Notes under the pieces: model-generated
The model's database searches: none
What the model was told of the DNA's origin: nothing
What the model saw: only the letters and a program-made list of their open reading frames with translations
Shown here: positions 49,501-59,817 of the stretch, in pieces
How positions within the stretch are numbered: position 1 is the first letter of the stretch
Layout: each line of letters begins with the position of its first letter
Position numbers and translations under genes: made by a program
Assembly (NCBI RefSeq): GCF_000237925.1
Contig: NC_031499.1
Coordinates: 2,733,316-2,797,315, forward strand
From: Schistosoma mansoni
Taxonomy: Eukaryota; Platyhelminthes; Trematoda; Strigeidida; Schistosomatidae
Reading direction: 5' to 3'
DNA: 64,000 nucleotides

Positions 49501-52500
49501 TGTATGTTTATTCCATTCACATATATCATTTTGTTCATATGATGTTATTGGATATGATCCATATGTATGTGTTAATGATAATGGTTGAATTGATTTATCA
49601 TGTAATATATTTGTCATTGTTCTAACTGAACTAATTGTTGTATTCGGTAAACTAATTGATTCATTCATTAATTTATTTACATTACCAATACTACTTTTAA
49701 TAGTATTAGTAGTATTGGTATCTTGTAATGGAATACATTCAATAGTTTCTTTTTCAATTGAACATTGTTTCATAGAATTAATCTTCTTTTTGGATACTTT
49801 TTCATCAGAATTATTATTATTACCTTTTGTTTTAATTAATGAATATTTAATAAGATTTTTTTGTGAATTCATTTGACATTGTGAAGAGGATGGTAATTTG
49901 ATATTCTCACCTTTACGTTGCCATAACAACGGTGCATGAATACTATCAGTACTATTCCAAATCATTGTAGTATTTCGGCTATCAGATTTTTTCATAGATT
50001 TCAATTCACGCATCATCATCATTGATTGATTATTATTGATACTACTATTATGAGTAGTATTTGAATATTGAATATCTTGGGTTAAACTTGAATTAGATAA
50101 AGTGAATATTGGTTTCTTTTTATGGTTACTATTATTATTATTATTATTATCTTTATTCAAATGATTACTTCTTTCTAATAATGCACCAGTAGACATAACA
50201 TGATTTAATCGTTGTAAACGTCTATCATTCATTTTACTTGATTGTATATTTTGTTCATCTTCTTTAGATTTTATAAATTGTCGGGCTGTTTCACGTCGAC
50301 GACGACGTATAGTCATAACTTGAAAGTTGAAGAAAACCGAAACGTATAAAATAAATTAGAATTTATGGATAATGCAATGAGAAGACGAAGTTTAACAGAA
50401 TTATGTGATATATGTTTGCGCAATACATTTCGAACAATCTGTAATTAAGGGTAACGGAAGACATACCTAAATGGCTGCAGAAACAAATAAATTCCAGTAG
50501 TCAAATAAGATCACAAGATAGACAGATATCTTCTTCCATTGAGAAACATTTGATTGAAACTGGTCATAAGGTTGACATCAAGTCAGCATTTGTAGTGTTG
50601 TATAAAAGCCTTCAAGAATGTATACTAAGGTTTATTGAAGCCTTGGCTATACGGAAATTGAAACCCCCATTTATGTGTTTAAAAACAATTTGTTCTTACC
50701 GTTAAGTTACCCTGGTAATGCTGATTTATTATCTAGAGTGGTCATCACATTGTTTTTGTGTATTAAGTTCCTCTTTTGACTCAGTGGGACTTTGTTACGG
50801 CTTACCTTTAACCTGTCTAGTTGACCTTTTAATTTTCATATAAAAAATGTCTTAACAAGTATATTATGTGTGATCAAATTGTTCGAAATGTAGAAAATAG
50901 TCTTCATCATTTATAATTTATATCTTAAACTGTCGTCAGTTAGATATTTGGCTTGTTATGCTATGAAACTCCTTCCTGAACAGTGCTAACCCACAATCTT
51001 ATCATGTATTTAACTAAGAACATCAAACACTCTTATGACAAATGCATAAGTTTTAGAACTATTCAGTTTGTATTTAATGATACAGTTCCAACCTCATTCA
51101 ATTAGTGTTACAGCGAAATCATCATCCGTCAGTGACGTTTTATGACTAGAACTCCCGGAATATCTTGAAATAGTTTATGGTATTTACTGTAATTTGTTTG
51201 AAGTGCTTTCGCGGAGGTTGATTTCACTTGTAGGTTGTATTTATCACGAACTGATCTTAGCTGGAGGTACTATTGAATAATAGAAGACACACAACTCTCT
51301 CATCCTAATGCGGAACTTTCTGAAGATGACCATCCACGATCCTACTAAGAGGCCAAATCAAGGAGCTTCAAGCATTCTAATGAAAACCTAATCAATTTGA
51401 AACGTATAAAATATACAAGATAAACTAATCTCTGCAAAATCGCTTCAAATAAATCATAAAAAGTCTTTGAACATAGACCAATCGCCATCAGCGATAATAA
51501 TAATAATAATTTGACTTACATATACATGTGGATGTGACAATCAACAATATTAAGCCTAAAGTGGCCAATATAGATAAATGTAATTTTTGAGCAGCCAAAC
51601 GTTCCGCTTCCGCTTCAAGTTGCTCTTGTTCTTTTCTTAATTCAAATGCACTTTTACTAGTATCTTGTATTAGTTGACCGTCAGGACCTAATACATTTGA
51701 ATGTAAGCCTGTAAATAAAGTCAATAAAAGAAAGATTTTGTTGAGGAATTGGAATCATATTGGTGAAAACATGCTTTTTTCACGAATGCTTTCCTTTCCA
51801 AGATGATGGAAAATATATGTGTAGCTTAAGATGACGATTTTAGAGCTGTTGTGATCTCTTAGCTGGATAGTTCGGATGTGAACCTTTGATTGTATTACTA
51901 CTGAAAAACATCATTAGCACTTAACTCAGAAAGAACTACGTGTTGACAGTGTTGTTCAGAAGAACAAAGAAAGTTTCAAAAATAAACCATTCAGCCCAGA
52001 GATCACAGCAAATTTAACGATGGCTCCTGTTCACCATTAGTATGGTCATAGATTCCAAGTGTTGAGGAGGTGTTTGTAACAGTTCATTCGACTATATTGG
52101 TTGATTTAAAGATAAGAACTGCTTAGATATGAGTGTAAGTTTTAAATAAATAAACACTAAAGATGTAGTGGCTGGCCGTATGTCAAACCCACACATCTTG
52201 TTCTAGCTTCTAAACAGGCCGATCTATTCATTCTTCTCGAGTTACGTTTTGACCTTGTTAATTATTTGCTTATCAACCCTGACTGTTTTTTAGAAAAGCA
52301 TATGTGTGTGCACTTCTTATACTGTTCATCACATGTCTGTAACTTATTTTTATCTGGCTATAAATATTGATTAACGCTTGATTGAATGGAGTTTGCTCAT
52401 ACGCCTTCACCACTGAGTGTCATTTATATATACGTATTCAAAAATCAATCTTCATATTTAACTTCTTTAATTCCGTTATTCACCAACACGATTTAAATCG

Positions 52501-55500
52501 ATGATTATATACAAGGATTGGCGACATATATATTTCGATAACAATCATTCATACGATCAACCTAGAGTCAGATTTAGGGCCACTAAAAAGGAACATGCTT
52601 TCTATGAAATTGTGTCCTCTCTGAAATGATTGGCTTAATTGTGATCTTTTATTATCTTTTTAGATAACTTTATCAGCATAAGCTTCTCATAGAAGTGAAT
52701 TATAAACATTATTCTACAACTGATAAGCAACTTATTCTATTAACTTTGAATTTGATTAGTTCAAGTTAACTCTTTGTCGAGACTATAATTTATGTACGAC
52801 TTTTGAATGAATACTAAATGACCTTGATAAGTTTCAGCCAATCAGAAGTCAGTATAGTGTGAGAACATATTATACGAAACCAAAAAATTAGAGTGGATGC
52901 ACTTCTCCAACATGGTTTAAAAAGTTTTCAATGTTAGAAAGAGGTTCTGTAGTTCCAAAATCGTAATTCATACGGTACAGCAACTCATCCGTGTAACTCC
53001 ATAACAGTCGACCTCTGGAGCCATGATAAGTTTTTAAAAATTCTTTTAGCCTCGACCACATTGCTCCTGTATTATTGGTGTGTACTCTTGTGGTCTGTCT
53101 ACAAAATGTCACTTGTGAACGACGATACGATACACGTAACCAAGTCTAGACAGGCATCGATGTTCTCTCCATTTATCCGTGTATATTGTGGTACACGGTT
53201 GTATATACTCTGATACAATTGGTATTATCGTTGTAGCCTGTCAGTTTCTCAGGCGCTCTAATTGTCTTTTTTGAGATTACCCATCATATATACCAAGGAC
53301 CTGCTAAGTATACTTATGGAAGTGCTACTTACCCAGTCTTCTTTAAAACTTCTTCCTCTATTGAATTAGTGTTTTCTAAAGACTGTATCGTCGATTTCTA
53401 CAATTCTCTCTTCTTCAAACGATTGACTCAAGCTTGTCATTCTTATTACACATATATCGCAACAGTACTCATACCACTGAACTGCCAAAGCTTCAGTAAC
53501 ATCTGCAAAGGTTGCAGCCAGTGTTACTGGTGCTTTTATTACCCGGTTTACAACAATTTGCGAACGACCTAAAAAAGTCCCGTCCTAGCAGACTTTCTTC
53601 TCTAACATATATTGCATCGAAATACAATATCGCCACAATAGTCTACACAATGTCCAGTAGTCATTTGAACACCGCAATCACATATAAGGTAACTTCTCAG
53701 TAGCCTCTAACTACAAAGTCCTTGACATCCTCTGCAGACCGATCGTACGTGAGCATTGGGTGTTCAAATAGGCGTTGTAACTGTGAAATCACTTACTTGC
53801 TGCTGATTGACTCATCCGTAAATTATATTTTATCCAACTCTTTTCCTGTCATTGTTTAAATATTTATTTTCATCACCATCCCTTTTCACCTTTTTCATGA
53901 ACTCACAAACGTTTAAGATGGATTGACTGTACTTCGGCATGTGTACTGGCTGTTGAAAGAGTTGAATTACAATTTTCTAGAAATTCTCTAGACTACATTG
54001 TGTTCTTTTTCTTTAAGATTAAACCGTTTTCTTAGTCGAACATAAGTCCAGAATTATCTATTCACGTGGAGACAAGTCGTTGAGTTTGACGACTATTTGA
54101 TGTTTATGTAGATGATGATGATGATATAAAGAGTGTGGTGTCTTTGTTCTGTGTAACGTTTATTCACAGCTGAAACAGCTTATTTTGTTAATGATATTAA
54201 GCTCATCTTATTCGGCTATTTCATCCTTCAGTTTACATAAAAGTCTATTAAATGAATTTTTTACCTTGTGAGTTCTAAGAAGACAATTTCGACAAATCAT
54301 CTATCCAAGCTACAAGTACTGTACTGAACAAGAACACGGATGGGGACAACCGGATGTATTTCAGCACAAATTTACAGACAATCTCACTAAAACCTAACAA
54401 TCATATAGTAAACAGTTAGCACTTGATCAGTACTAAGAAGGACTTGATACGCATGACAACGATCACCACCCAGTGATCAATCAATTGTGATTACATCTCA
54501 GTCCCACAGGAGGTCGGTATCTGACTGTGAAGCTAAGTGATACAGGATCGAATCCGTCAGGGAACACCAGCTCCCTCAAGATTACAAGGACACCTTGCTG
54601 ATGAGTGCCAAGTAGCACGAAACCCGTGTCCAGAGTTTCCTTTGACCACCTCCAACCACCATCTTATACAGTAAGCAGTTAATTTGTGAACTATCAATTA
54701 ATTGTCTCAATCTTGAACGTTTCTTCTGGAAATATCAGTCCATTGTCTTTGATTATTATTGTTCATGCATTTTCATGCCAATCGCGTTTGGGTTCCATTC
54801 TTTCGTTATCTATCTTCTACTGAAATACATTCAATACCCGACCATCATTATATACTACTTATGTGGATATCAGTAACCCACGCCACAGCATCCTTAAACA
54901 TTTGAAATGTAGTACAATTTATACGTTTAAATGTAATAGACAATTCAATTAATGTGATCAACTTTTTTTGTGAATTCATACTGATCATTGATAACACTGA
55001 TAACATTTTTGTTTTAGAGAGCATAACAGTTAATTACGTTTTTAAGTGGACATGAACTTTTCCCATACCAATTTATTATCCAAGCTTATTATGCCTGAAC
55101 CATATATAAATATACATACTACTTATTAAGCCAAATTTAAGTAGTTTAAATAATGACAGTACACGAGAAAAAAGTTGATTGCAACAATGAACAACATTTC
55201 TGCTGAAATACACGTTTTTCAGCTTGCAAAGTGCCAGGAATTTGTATTTTGGTCAACTAACTCAATAATAATGGAATCAACATAAGCTGTAATTGTATTT
55301 AAGAATGGACACAGCTATACAATCAACAATGTTTAATCCATCGTCGATTGCTCTCCAGCTATTAACGATGCGCGAAGGTGAAAATTAGTGTCAAAAATAT
55401 CAAAATGTGTGTATTGTTTGTAACCGTAAAAAAATTCCCAAAATAAATAGTTCATGTAAGTCCTGGACGTTTGTAGATGCTGACCACGTTAGTCTTAATG

Positions 55501-57714
55501 GACTCACCTAGCTCAAGGCTCTAAGTCAGGCATCCTCACTAAATCACAAGCGGGTACACTGTGCTCATCTTCTCCCATAACTACTAGCCAGACTAGATTA
55601 GTCACTTCTCGCTGTATCGACAGCTTATTAAATCCATCTTCGAACCTCATTGTTTCTGACTTCTTATTTCACTGGGTTGGAACGTTTCGATTATAGATGT
55701 TACTGGTTAAGGTGTTGTCAAGCTCCAAATACTTGTGACATCTTCACATTGTACTTAAAAATCTTAGTCATCCAAAAGTTGATGAAATTGAAGTGATTCT
55801 AGTCTTTTTTACATACAACATAAGCTGGATAATCAGGGGATTTTCATTGTTTGGATTTAACTTAACAAAACACAAAATAATATGGTTTTCAGATGTATAC
55901 AGATAAGTAAATAGATGTAGCTTACTTGAACGTGTACAGTGACCTCCTTCATCTTGCCACTGAGGACAATTAATTATGTCATCACACCATAAACGTTTTG
56001 GTATACAAACTTCTGAATCACATGCTTCCCAATCCTTGACACAGGGTTTACCTATATAAATAAATTGAACAGCAACCACAGTATAATGATGAGAAGTCAT
56101 GTTAAACTGTACAAACGGGTTTCTCTGACATAACTAAACGTTTTCAAAGTAACTTTCACGTAATCACTCAGAAATTGCATAAATGTTGGCTAATCTGATA
56201 AACTACTATACGAAACAGATTCGATGAATGATCAATTCATGTCTGATTTTTAAAAAGAAGCTCCTAGTTCTTGACTGTCACAGAGCTCTAGGTTGGAAGG
56301 AAGAGGAAGAAGAAATGAACGCTACTCCATGTCTGAAACTTAGTGTAATTCATTTCTATTAACATTCTTGAACTAATCTCACGGTAGTGGAGTTGCTTGC
56401 ACCTTATTATTCTATATTTTCCCATACAATTTTTAACATCGATCAATAACATAATGTATGAAAACAATTTCTCCATTTCGTCGTCCCAAGTTTTCTTCCA
56501 AACCACTCCTATCCCAGTATGTGTGTGCATCCTACACTACACTACTAAGCTTATCAATTGACTGTCCATATCTACCTTAAAAACTAACTCTTACCTCTTC
56601 ATTACTAACGATTAAGTTCTACGGTATACGCTTAGCAACTAATAGACATCCATGATCAATTACTTAATCTCATGCTTGAAGAGCAATATTTTATCACAGT
56701 TAAGTAAACTAGGGGGTCGAACTATTGTGTACTGTATTCTGCTTATATGGTTTCCTATTTATTACTGAATGCAATCAGAAACGTGTATCTTCCTATTACA
56801 ATTGATTGATCACTGGGTGTTGATCAATGTCGTGCTTGTCAAGTCCGTCTTAGTGCTGATCGAATCCTATCGATGCTATCGATCACCACCTAGTGATCAA
56901 TCAATTGTGATTTCATCTCAGTCCTACAGGAGGTCGGTCATGGCCCGAATGGCTCGGTGGTAACGTATCTGACTGTGAAGCTGAGTGACACGGGAGCACC
57001 AGGGAGCACCAGTTCCCTCAAGAATGCAGGTACACCTTGCTGACGAGTGCCAAGTAGCACGAAACCTTTGTCCAGGGTTTCCTGTTGACCACCTCCAACC
57101 ACCATCATATCTTCCTATTACATAAATCATTCATATTAATCAAGAAATGATAATGAAATACTTGAATATGAATAGTTATCAGTTAAAAAATCAATTCAAC
57201 TAACCATCAATGGATTTACGTTTTAAGCTCGTTAATATGAAAACAAATTTTGGCATATATTCTTGTAATTTTTCATTAATTTTATTATCATTTACTGTTT
57301 GACGTCGTCGACGATGATGATGTAATGAAACTGATGAATCATTCATATAACTTTTTTCCAATGAATTATTACTACTGAAATTGTTATAATAGTAGTAGTA
57401 TTGATAATCATCATTATATTTTAAATCACGACGTGTTTTAATTGTATCTAATAAATCTGGTTTTAAATATGGTGATGCAATTACAATACGAATAATAAGA
57501 CGTGGATAACGTATATAAAAATCTCTATCAGAACCATGATTTTTTGGTAATTTTAATAGACCTATTGTTTTATCACAGAATCTGATAATTTTAGGACATG
57601 GTGGTACAAATTGTGATATTGTTTTACCTGGATATACTTCAAAAAATGTATGTTGTCCATCAATAATTGATGAAGGATCTTGTAATGATAATTTATTTAA
57701 ACCTGAGTCTGTAA
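43238..57714 (-). CDS. LDLa-domain single-pass membrane protein, NETO/LEV-10-like (5' incomplete)
   Basis: Six exons join in phase into the last 1133 residues. Residues 1-169 are an extracellular part with VPPCPKIIRFCDKTIG, possibly a degenerate CUB domain. Residues 173-209 form one LDL-receptor class A domain with six cysteines (CVKDWEAC, CDDIINC, WQDEGGHC). Residues 234-253 are charged and may form a helix (KEQEQLEAEAERLAAQ). Residues 256-276 are a membrane helix (LSILATLGLILLIVTSTCIF) followed by IRRRRRE, a stop-transfer signal putting the C-terminus inside. The remaining ~857 residues are Asn/Ser/His-rich with polyhistidine and acidic tracts. In NETO and LEV-10 proteins, an LDLa domain next to the membrane helix follows CUB domains and helps cluster or tune ionotropic receptors; that role here is inferred. 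Signal peptide and upstream exons were not found. Confidence 0.75.
43901..43918. repeat. Microsatellite (TACC)n
   Basis: About four and a half TACC units in the last intron of the membrane-protein gene. Confidence 0.8.
44140..44345 (+). repeat. SINE family 1, diverged
   Basis: In the last intron, sense opposite to the gene. A box remnant 'atcaaggttaagca', B-box remnant near 44240 and the GAAAC-like region lost. Recognised by order of blocks. Confidence 0.4.
44960..46315 (-). CDS. Membrane-protein gene, cytoplasmic exon 2
   Basis: 452 codons starting ESHSVLSSPQNHRNWIATN after acceptor 'tttttttttgcactag'. Contains KDYRPPQAKRPRIINSL, a histidine run (HHQHHHSQSPHHHHHHHHQ) and an acidic run (DDNDDDEEEDDDEEEE), and ends ETDMENSE before gtaggt. 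The open frame runs on into the intron as far as a (TA)n repeat, which is not coding. Confidence 0.85.
46565..46835 (+). repeat. SINE family 1, near full-length
   Basis: Holds 'taaaaccgttggatgcaggc', A-box-like 'tctatcggttaagtgc', B-box-like GGTTCTGATC and an intact hammerhead core. Ends in 'tctcaactgtataaaatcac'. Lies in the intron between cytoplasmic exons. Confidence 0.8.
46733..46782 (+). ncRNA. Hammerhead ribozyme, SINE family 1
   Basis: Core CTGAGGA at 46738-46744, GAAA at 46760-46763, tetraloop GGCC in a two-pair stem III and cleavage GUC at 46769-46771. Stem II keeps three pairs and stem I has mismatches next to the core, so activity is less sure than at 1082-1127. Confidence 0.65.
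46836..47809. other. Intron, nothing recognised
   Basis: AT-rich intron sequence of the membrane-protein gene without recognisable exon or repeat. Confidence 0.4.
47810..48180 (+). repeat. SINE family 2, near full-length
   Basis: Starts with the family head 'ttgatttttaggactgcaat', continues with a tRNA-like segment (gctgagtggataacgcgatg, B box GATCCGAGTCC near 48036) and a hammerhead, and ends 'ccactatccatctttgctta'. Confidence 0.78.
48071..48135 (+). ncRNA. Hammerhead ribozyme, SINE family 2
   Basis: Core CTGACGA at 48086-48092, stem II GUCC/GGAC perfect, GAAA at 48107-48110, GUC at 48116-48118 and tetraloop GCGC. The first stem I pair is lost (G against A) but four pairs follow. The sequence 'ttcaggtacatccag' before the core matches the known S-alpha tertiary-contact stem I. 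Confidence 0.8.
48430..48690 (-). repeat. Dispersed repeat family 4, diverged
   Basis: Shares 'gtggtgtatgccact' and 'cgaaagtggaaaacgagtca'-like blocks with 10826-11130. In an intron. Confidence 0.4.
48900..49380. repeat. SINE family 1 pair in opposite orientation
   Basis: A minus-strand copy (48905-49045) and its leader are followed by a plus-strand copy (49155-49375), head to head. Both hammerheads are decayed. They lie just outside the cytoplasmic exon that ends at 49434. Confidence 0.6.
49434..50318 (-). CDS. Membrane-protein gene, cytoplasmic exon 1
   Basis: Begins with the five-arginine stop-transfer stretch (MTIRRRRRETARQFI) and is rich in Asn, Ser and Thr (NKDNNNNNNSNHKKK). Ends with QQQQEQIKRSGNKT. 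Clear coding signal over 295 codons with acceptor 'caactttcaag' and donor gtagtg. Confidence 0.88.
51235..51385 (-). repeat. SINE family 1 fragment
   Basis: Diverged minus-strand remnant close to the membrane exon. Confidence 0.35.
51520..51708 (-). CDS. Membrane-protein gene, juxtamembrane and membrane exon
   Basis: Encodes LHSNVLGPDGQLIQDTSKSA, a charged helix, and most of the membrane helix (LATLGLILLIVTSTCI). Acceptor 'actttatttacag', donor gtaagt. Confidence 0.88.
52190..52560 (+). repeat. LTR-like dispersed repeat (fossil)
   Basis: Third copy of the unit at 6590 and 11690, sharing 'tataaatattgattaacgct'. Broken and solitary. It lies in the intron between the membrane and LDLa exons. 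Confidence 0.4.
52885..53785 (-). mobile_element. Merlin DNA transposon, decayed transposase
   Basis: Minus-strand frames read as a Merlin (IS1595/ISXO2-like) transposase: an N-terminal region (53600-53785), then VEIDDTVFRK, then, in an open stretch 53112-52888, HTNNTGAMWSRLKEFLKTYH and LLWSYTDELLYRMNYDF. The catalytic-domain end is typical (MWSRLKEFL, YTDELLYR). Several stops and frame shifts separate the pieces, so it is inactive. Merlin elements are known from S. mansoni. Inverted ends were not located. Confidence 0.8.
54295..54420 (+). repeat. Dispersed repeat family 4 fragment
   Basis: Shares 'acggatggggacaaccgga' and 'caaatttacag'-type blocks with 33895-33990. Confidence 0.45.
54425..54665 (+). 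repeat. SINE family 3 (tRNA-like plus hammerhead)
   Basis: Contains 'ccacaggaggtcggtat', a B box GATCGAATCC at 54547-54556, a hammerhead and the end 'gaccacctccaaccaccatc'. The A box is shortened relative to 56855-57115. Confidence 0.75.
54591..54637 (+). ncRNA. Hammerhead ribozyme, SINE family 3
   Basis: Core CTGATGA at 54598-54604, stem II GUGC/GCAC perfect with loop CAAGUA, GAAA at 54619-54622, tetraloop CCGU and cleavage GUC at 54628-54630. Stem I pairs with one internal mismatch. Stem I and II sequences differ from families 1 and 2. Confidence 0.78.
55926..56051 (-). CDS. Membrane-protein gene, LDLa exon
   Basis: A 126-base exon coding for one LDL-receptor class A domain (six cysteines; CIPKRLWCDDIINC is diagnostic), bounded by 'tttatatag' and donor gtaagc, with the same phase at both ends, as is usual for movable domain exons. 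Confidence 0.9.
56855..57115 (+). repeat. SINE family 3, with A box
   Basis: Contains 'ggcccgaatggctcggtggt', a good tRNA-like A box, then a partly deleted B-box region, the hammerhead and the end 'ccacctccaaccaccatc'. Ends about 90 bases before the extracellular exon. Confidence 0.78.
57032..57080 (+). ncRNA. Hammerhead ribozyme, SINE family 3 (best preserved)
   Basis: Core CTGACGA at 57040-57046, stem II GUGC/GCAC perfect, GAAA at 57061-57064, stem III A-U and C-G around CUUU, cleavage GUC at 57070-57072. Stem I pairs ACCUUG (57034-57039) with CAGGGU (57073-57078) in six consecutive pairs including one U-G. Confidence 0.85.
57205..57714 (-). CDS. Membrane-protein gene, extracellular exon
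   Basis: After minus-strand acceptor 'tcaatctatttag', encodes DSGLNKLSLQDPSSIIDGQH, then KTISQFVPPCPKIIRFCDKT and FYIRYPRLIIRIVIASPYL. A Tyr-rich run and HHHRRRRQ follow. Splits a glycine codon with the next exon. Confidence 0.8.
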
Positions 57715-57935
57715 CTAAATAGATTGAGAAAAAAGAAAAAGATGGTTCATTTTAGTTAAAGATAATTGGAAATGAGAAAATAAATTCAGTAGTAGATTAT
57801 GGACGCATTGAAGTTAAGTATCAACACAACTGAGTGGCGGCTTAGTAGTCTGGAGGTTAAGTGTTCACAAGATGGTGGTTGGAGGTGGTCAACAGGAAAC
57901 CCTGGACTCGGGTTTCGTGCTACTTGGCATTCGTC

Positions 57936-58374
57936 ATGCGTGTCAAGTCCGTCTTAGTGCGGATGGGATGCTATCGATCAAGTTGCAATGTGGCCACTAG
58001 TCTAGGTGGCTCGACACTGCGTGCACTATGTTGAGATAAGATGGTGGTTGAAGGTGGTCAACAGGAAACCCTGGATCCGGATTTCGTGCTACTTGGCACT
58101 CGTCAGTAAGGTGTACCTGTAATCTTGAGGGAACTGGTGCTCCCTGACGGACTCGATCCCGTGTCACTCAACCTCATAGTCAGAGATGTTACCACTGAGC
58201 TGTTCGGGCCGCGACCGACCTCCTGTAGGACCGAGATGTAATCCTGTTGACCACCTCCAACCACCATCTTATCTCAACATAGTGAACGCAATGTCGAGCC
58301 ACCTAGACTAGTGGCCACATCGCAACTTGATCGATAGCATGCGATCAGCATTAAGATGGACTTGACACGCATGA
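57936..58374. repeat. Inverted pair of SINE family 3 units
   Basis: 57936-58065 and 58243-58374 are reverse complements over about 130 bases with few differences (shared 'ggtggctcgacactgcgt' and its complement). The loop between carries the tRNA-like and hammerhead part in minus orientation. RNA from it would fold into one long hairpin. Confidence 0.85.
58066..58113 (-). ncRNA. Hammerhead ribozyme, SINE family 3, variant stem III
   Basis: Core CTGACGA at 58106-58100, stem II GUGC/GCAC perfect, GAAA at 58085-58082. The second stem III pair is U-A (58081 with 58076) instead of C-G, so the cleavage triplet is AUC, an allowed form. Stem I keeps five of six pairs. Confidence 0.7.
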
Positions 58375-58399
58375 CATTGATCACCATCCAGTGATCAAT

Positions 58400-58575
58400 C
58401 CATGGTGGTTAAGTGTTCATGCTGGAGGCTGAATGTCCTGGGTTCGTGTCGCAAGTGCGAGATCGTGAGTGAACATTGTTGATGAGTTCTGTACTAGGAC
58501 AAAACAGCCGTCTGGTGGATCCAGGTTTTCAATGAGGGTCTAGCTTGGATTGGCTCGTGAATTCAACTGTTACGA
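58400..58575 (+). repeat. SINE family 1, decayed
   Basis: Head missing; B-box-like 'ctgggttcgtgtcgca' present, hammerhead core reads TTGATGA with a mutated GAAA. Follows the family 3 inverted pair directly. Confidence 0.55.
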
Positions 58576-59226
58576 TATTAGATAATAAATTACGTAAAGA
58601 TATAATTTCCTTGGTTGTTCTTCTATTTCCATCATTATAATTTAAATGAATTCATTATTTAATGACAATTATCCATTTTTACCTTTATTACTTTTACCAG
58701 TCTACATTTTTTATGATTCTATATTGGGTTTCCAAATGATTACTTTGCATTATTAACTACTGTACGTGGTTTGTGGAGATCGCTGAATTGATGGATTAAA
58801 TCATTAAATGACCTTAGTTAAACATTCACTGAAAATGAAAAGGCACCGAATAGCTGTTGTGTCATAGTATAGAACTATTCAGAAGTGTGTATTTGTGACC
58901 TCGTTGTGGAATTGAATTCAGAACCTACACATATTACGGCTACTGACTAACCTTTAGACTAACAAGTGAGTATTTAATTGTTTACATGTTTAACAGTAGT
59001 CAGTTAGCGGTAATGAACAACTATGCTGGATGGATGTGAGTTAACCACCGTTGACATGTATAAATGGATTTTCAATGGTTCTCTAGCTAAGATCATACTA
59101 TGATGTACACTACAAAATTCGAAAATCTGGATAGGCCTGTCTTAAATTTAAATCTTAACTCTGACTACTCTGATTCATTCTGGTTTGTATGAAACATCAC
59201 CACATAAAATTATCACCGATCTATTA
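58576..59226. other. Nothing recognised
   Basis: AT-rich sequence; 58820-58980 may hold a very diverged SINE. No exon of the membrane-protein gene was seen. Confidence 0.35.
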
Positions 59227-59817
59227 GTACGTACTTACGCCTGTTACACCTCGAGCATAGGCCGCACACCAGTTTTCTCCATCCAACCCTATACTGGGCA
59301 ATCCTTTCCAGTTGTTATTCATCCTTTTCATATCTACTTCTATTTCCTGACGTAATGTGTTCTTTGGTCTTTCTCTTTTCCGCCCCCCTTCAGGATCCCA
59401 AGTTAGGGATTGTCTCGTGATGCAGTTTTGTGATTTCCTTAATGTATGTCCGACCCACTTCTAACGTCTTTTCCTAATTTCCTTTTCAGTTGGAAGCTGG
59501 TTTGTCCTCTTCCATAAAACACTGTTGCTGATAGTATACGGCCAGTGAATGTTTAGTATCTTGCATAAACAACTCTTTATAAATACTTTACCTTCTTGAC
59601 GATGGATGTAGTAGTTCTTCAAGTTTCAGTTCCGTTCAGTAGGACTGTTTTGACGTTCGTATTGAAGATTCTCACTTTGAAATTATTTGACAGTTGTTTT
59701 GAGTTTCATATGTTCTTCAATTGTAGAAATGCGGTCCTTGCTTTGCCAATCCTCGCCCTTAAGTCTGCATCAGATCCTTCTTGTTCATCAATGATGCTTT
59801 CCAGGTACGTGAATGAT
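59227..59817 (-). mobile_element. SR2-type LINE, 5'-truncated 3' part
   Basis: Minus-strand copy of the region seen at 4556-5262, starting (in + coordinates) with 'acttacgcctgttacac' and ending near 59817. The two share the same 3' end but different truncation points, as expected of target-primed insertion. Confidence 0.8.

Noticed and set aside
52190-52560. Host promoter with TATA box
   Set aside because: The same TATA-like block occurs in two other dispersed copies, so it belongs to a repeat.
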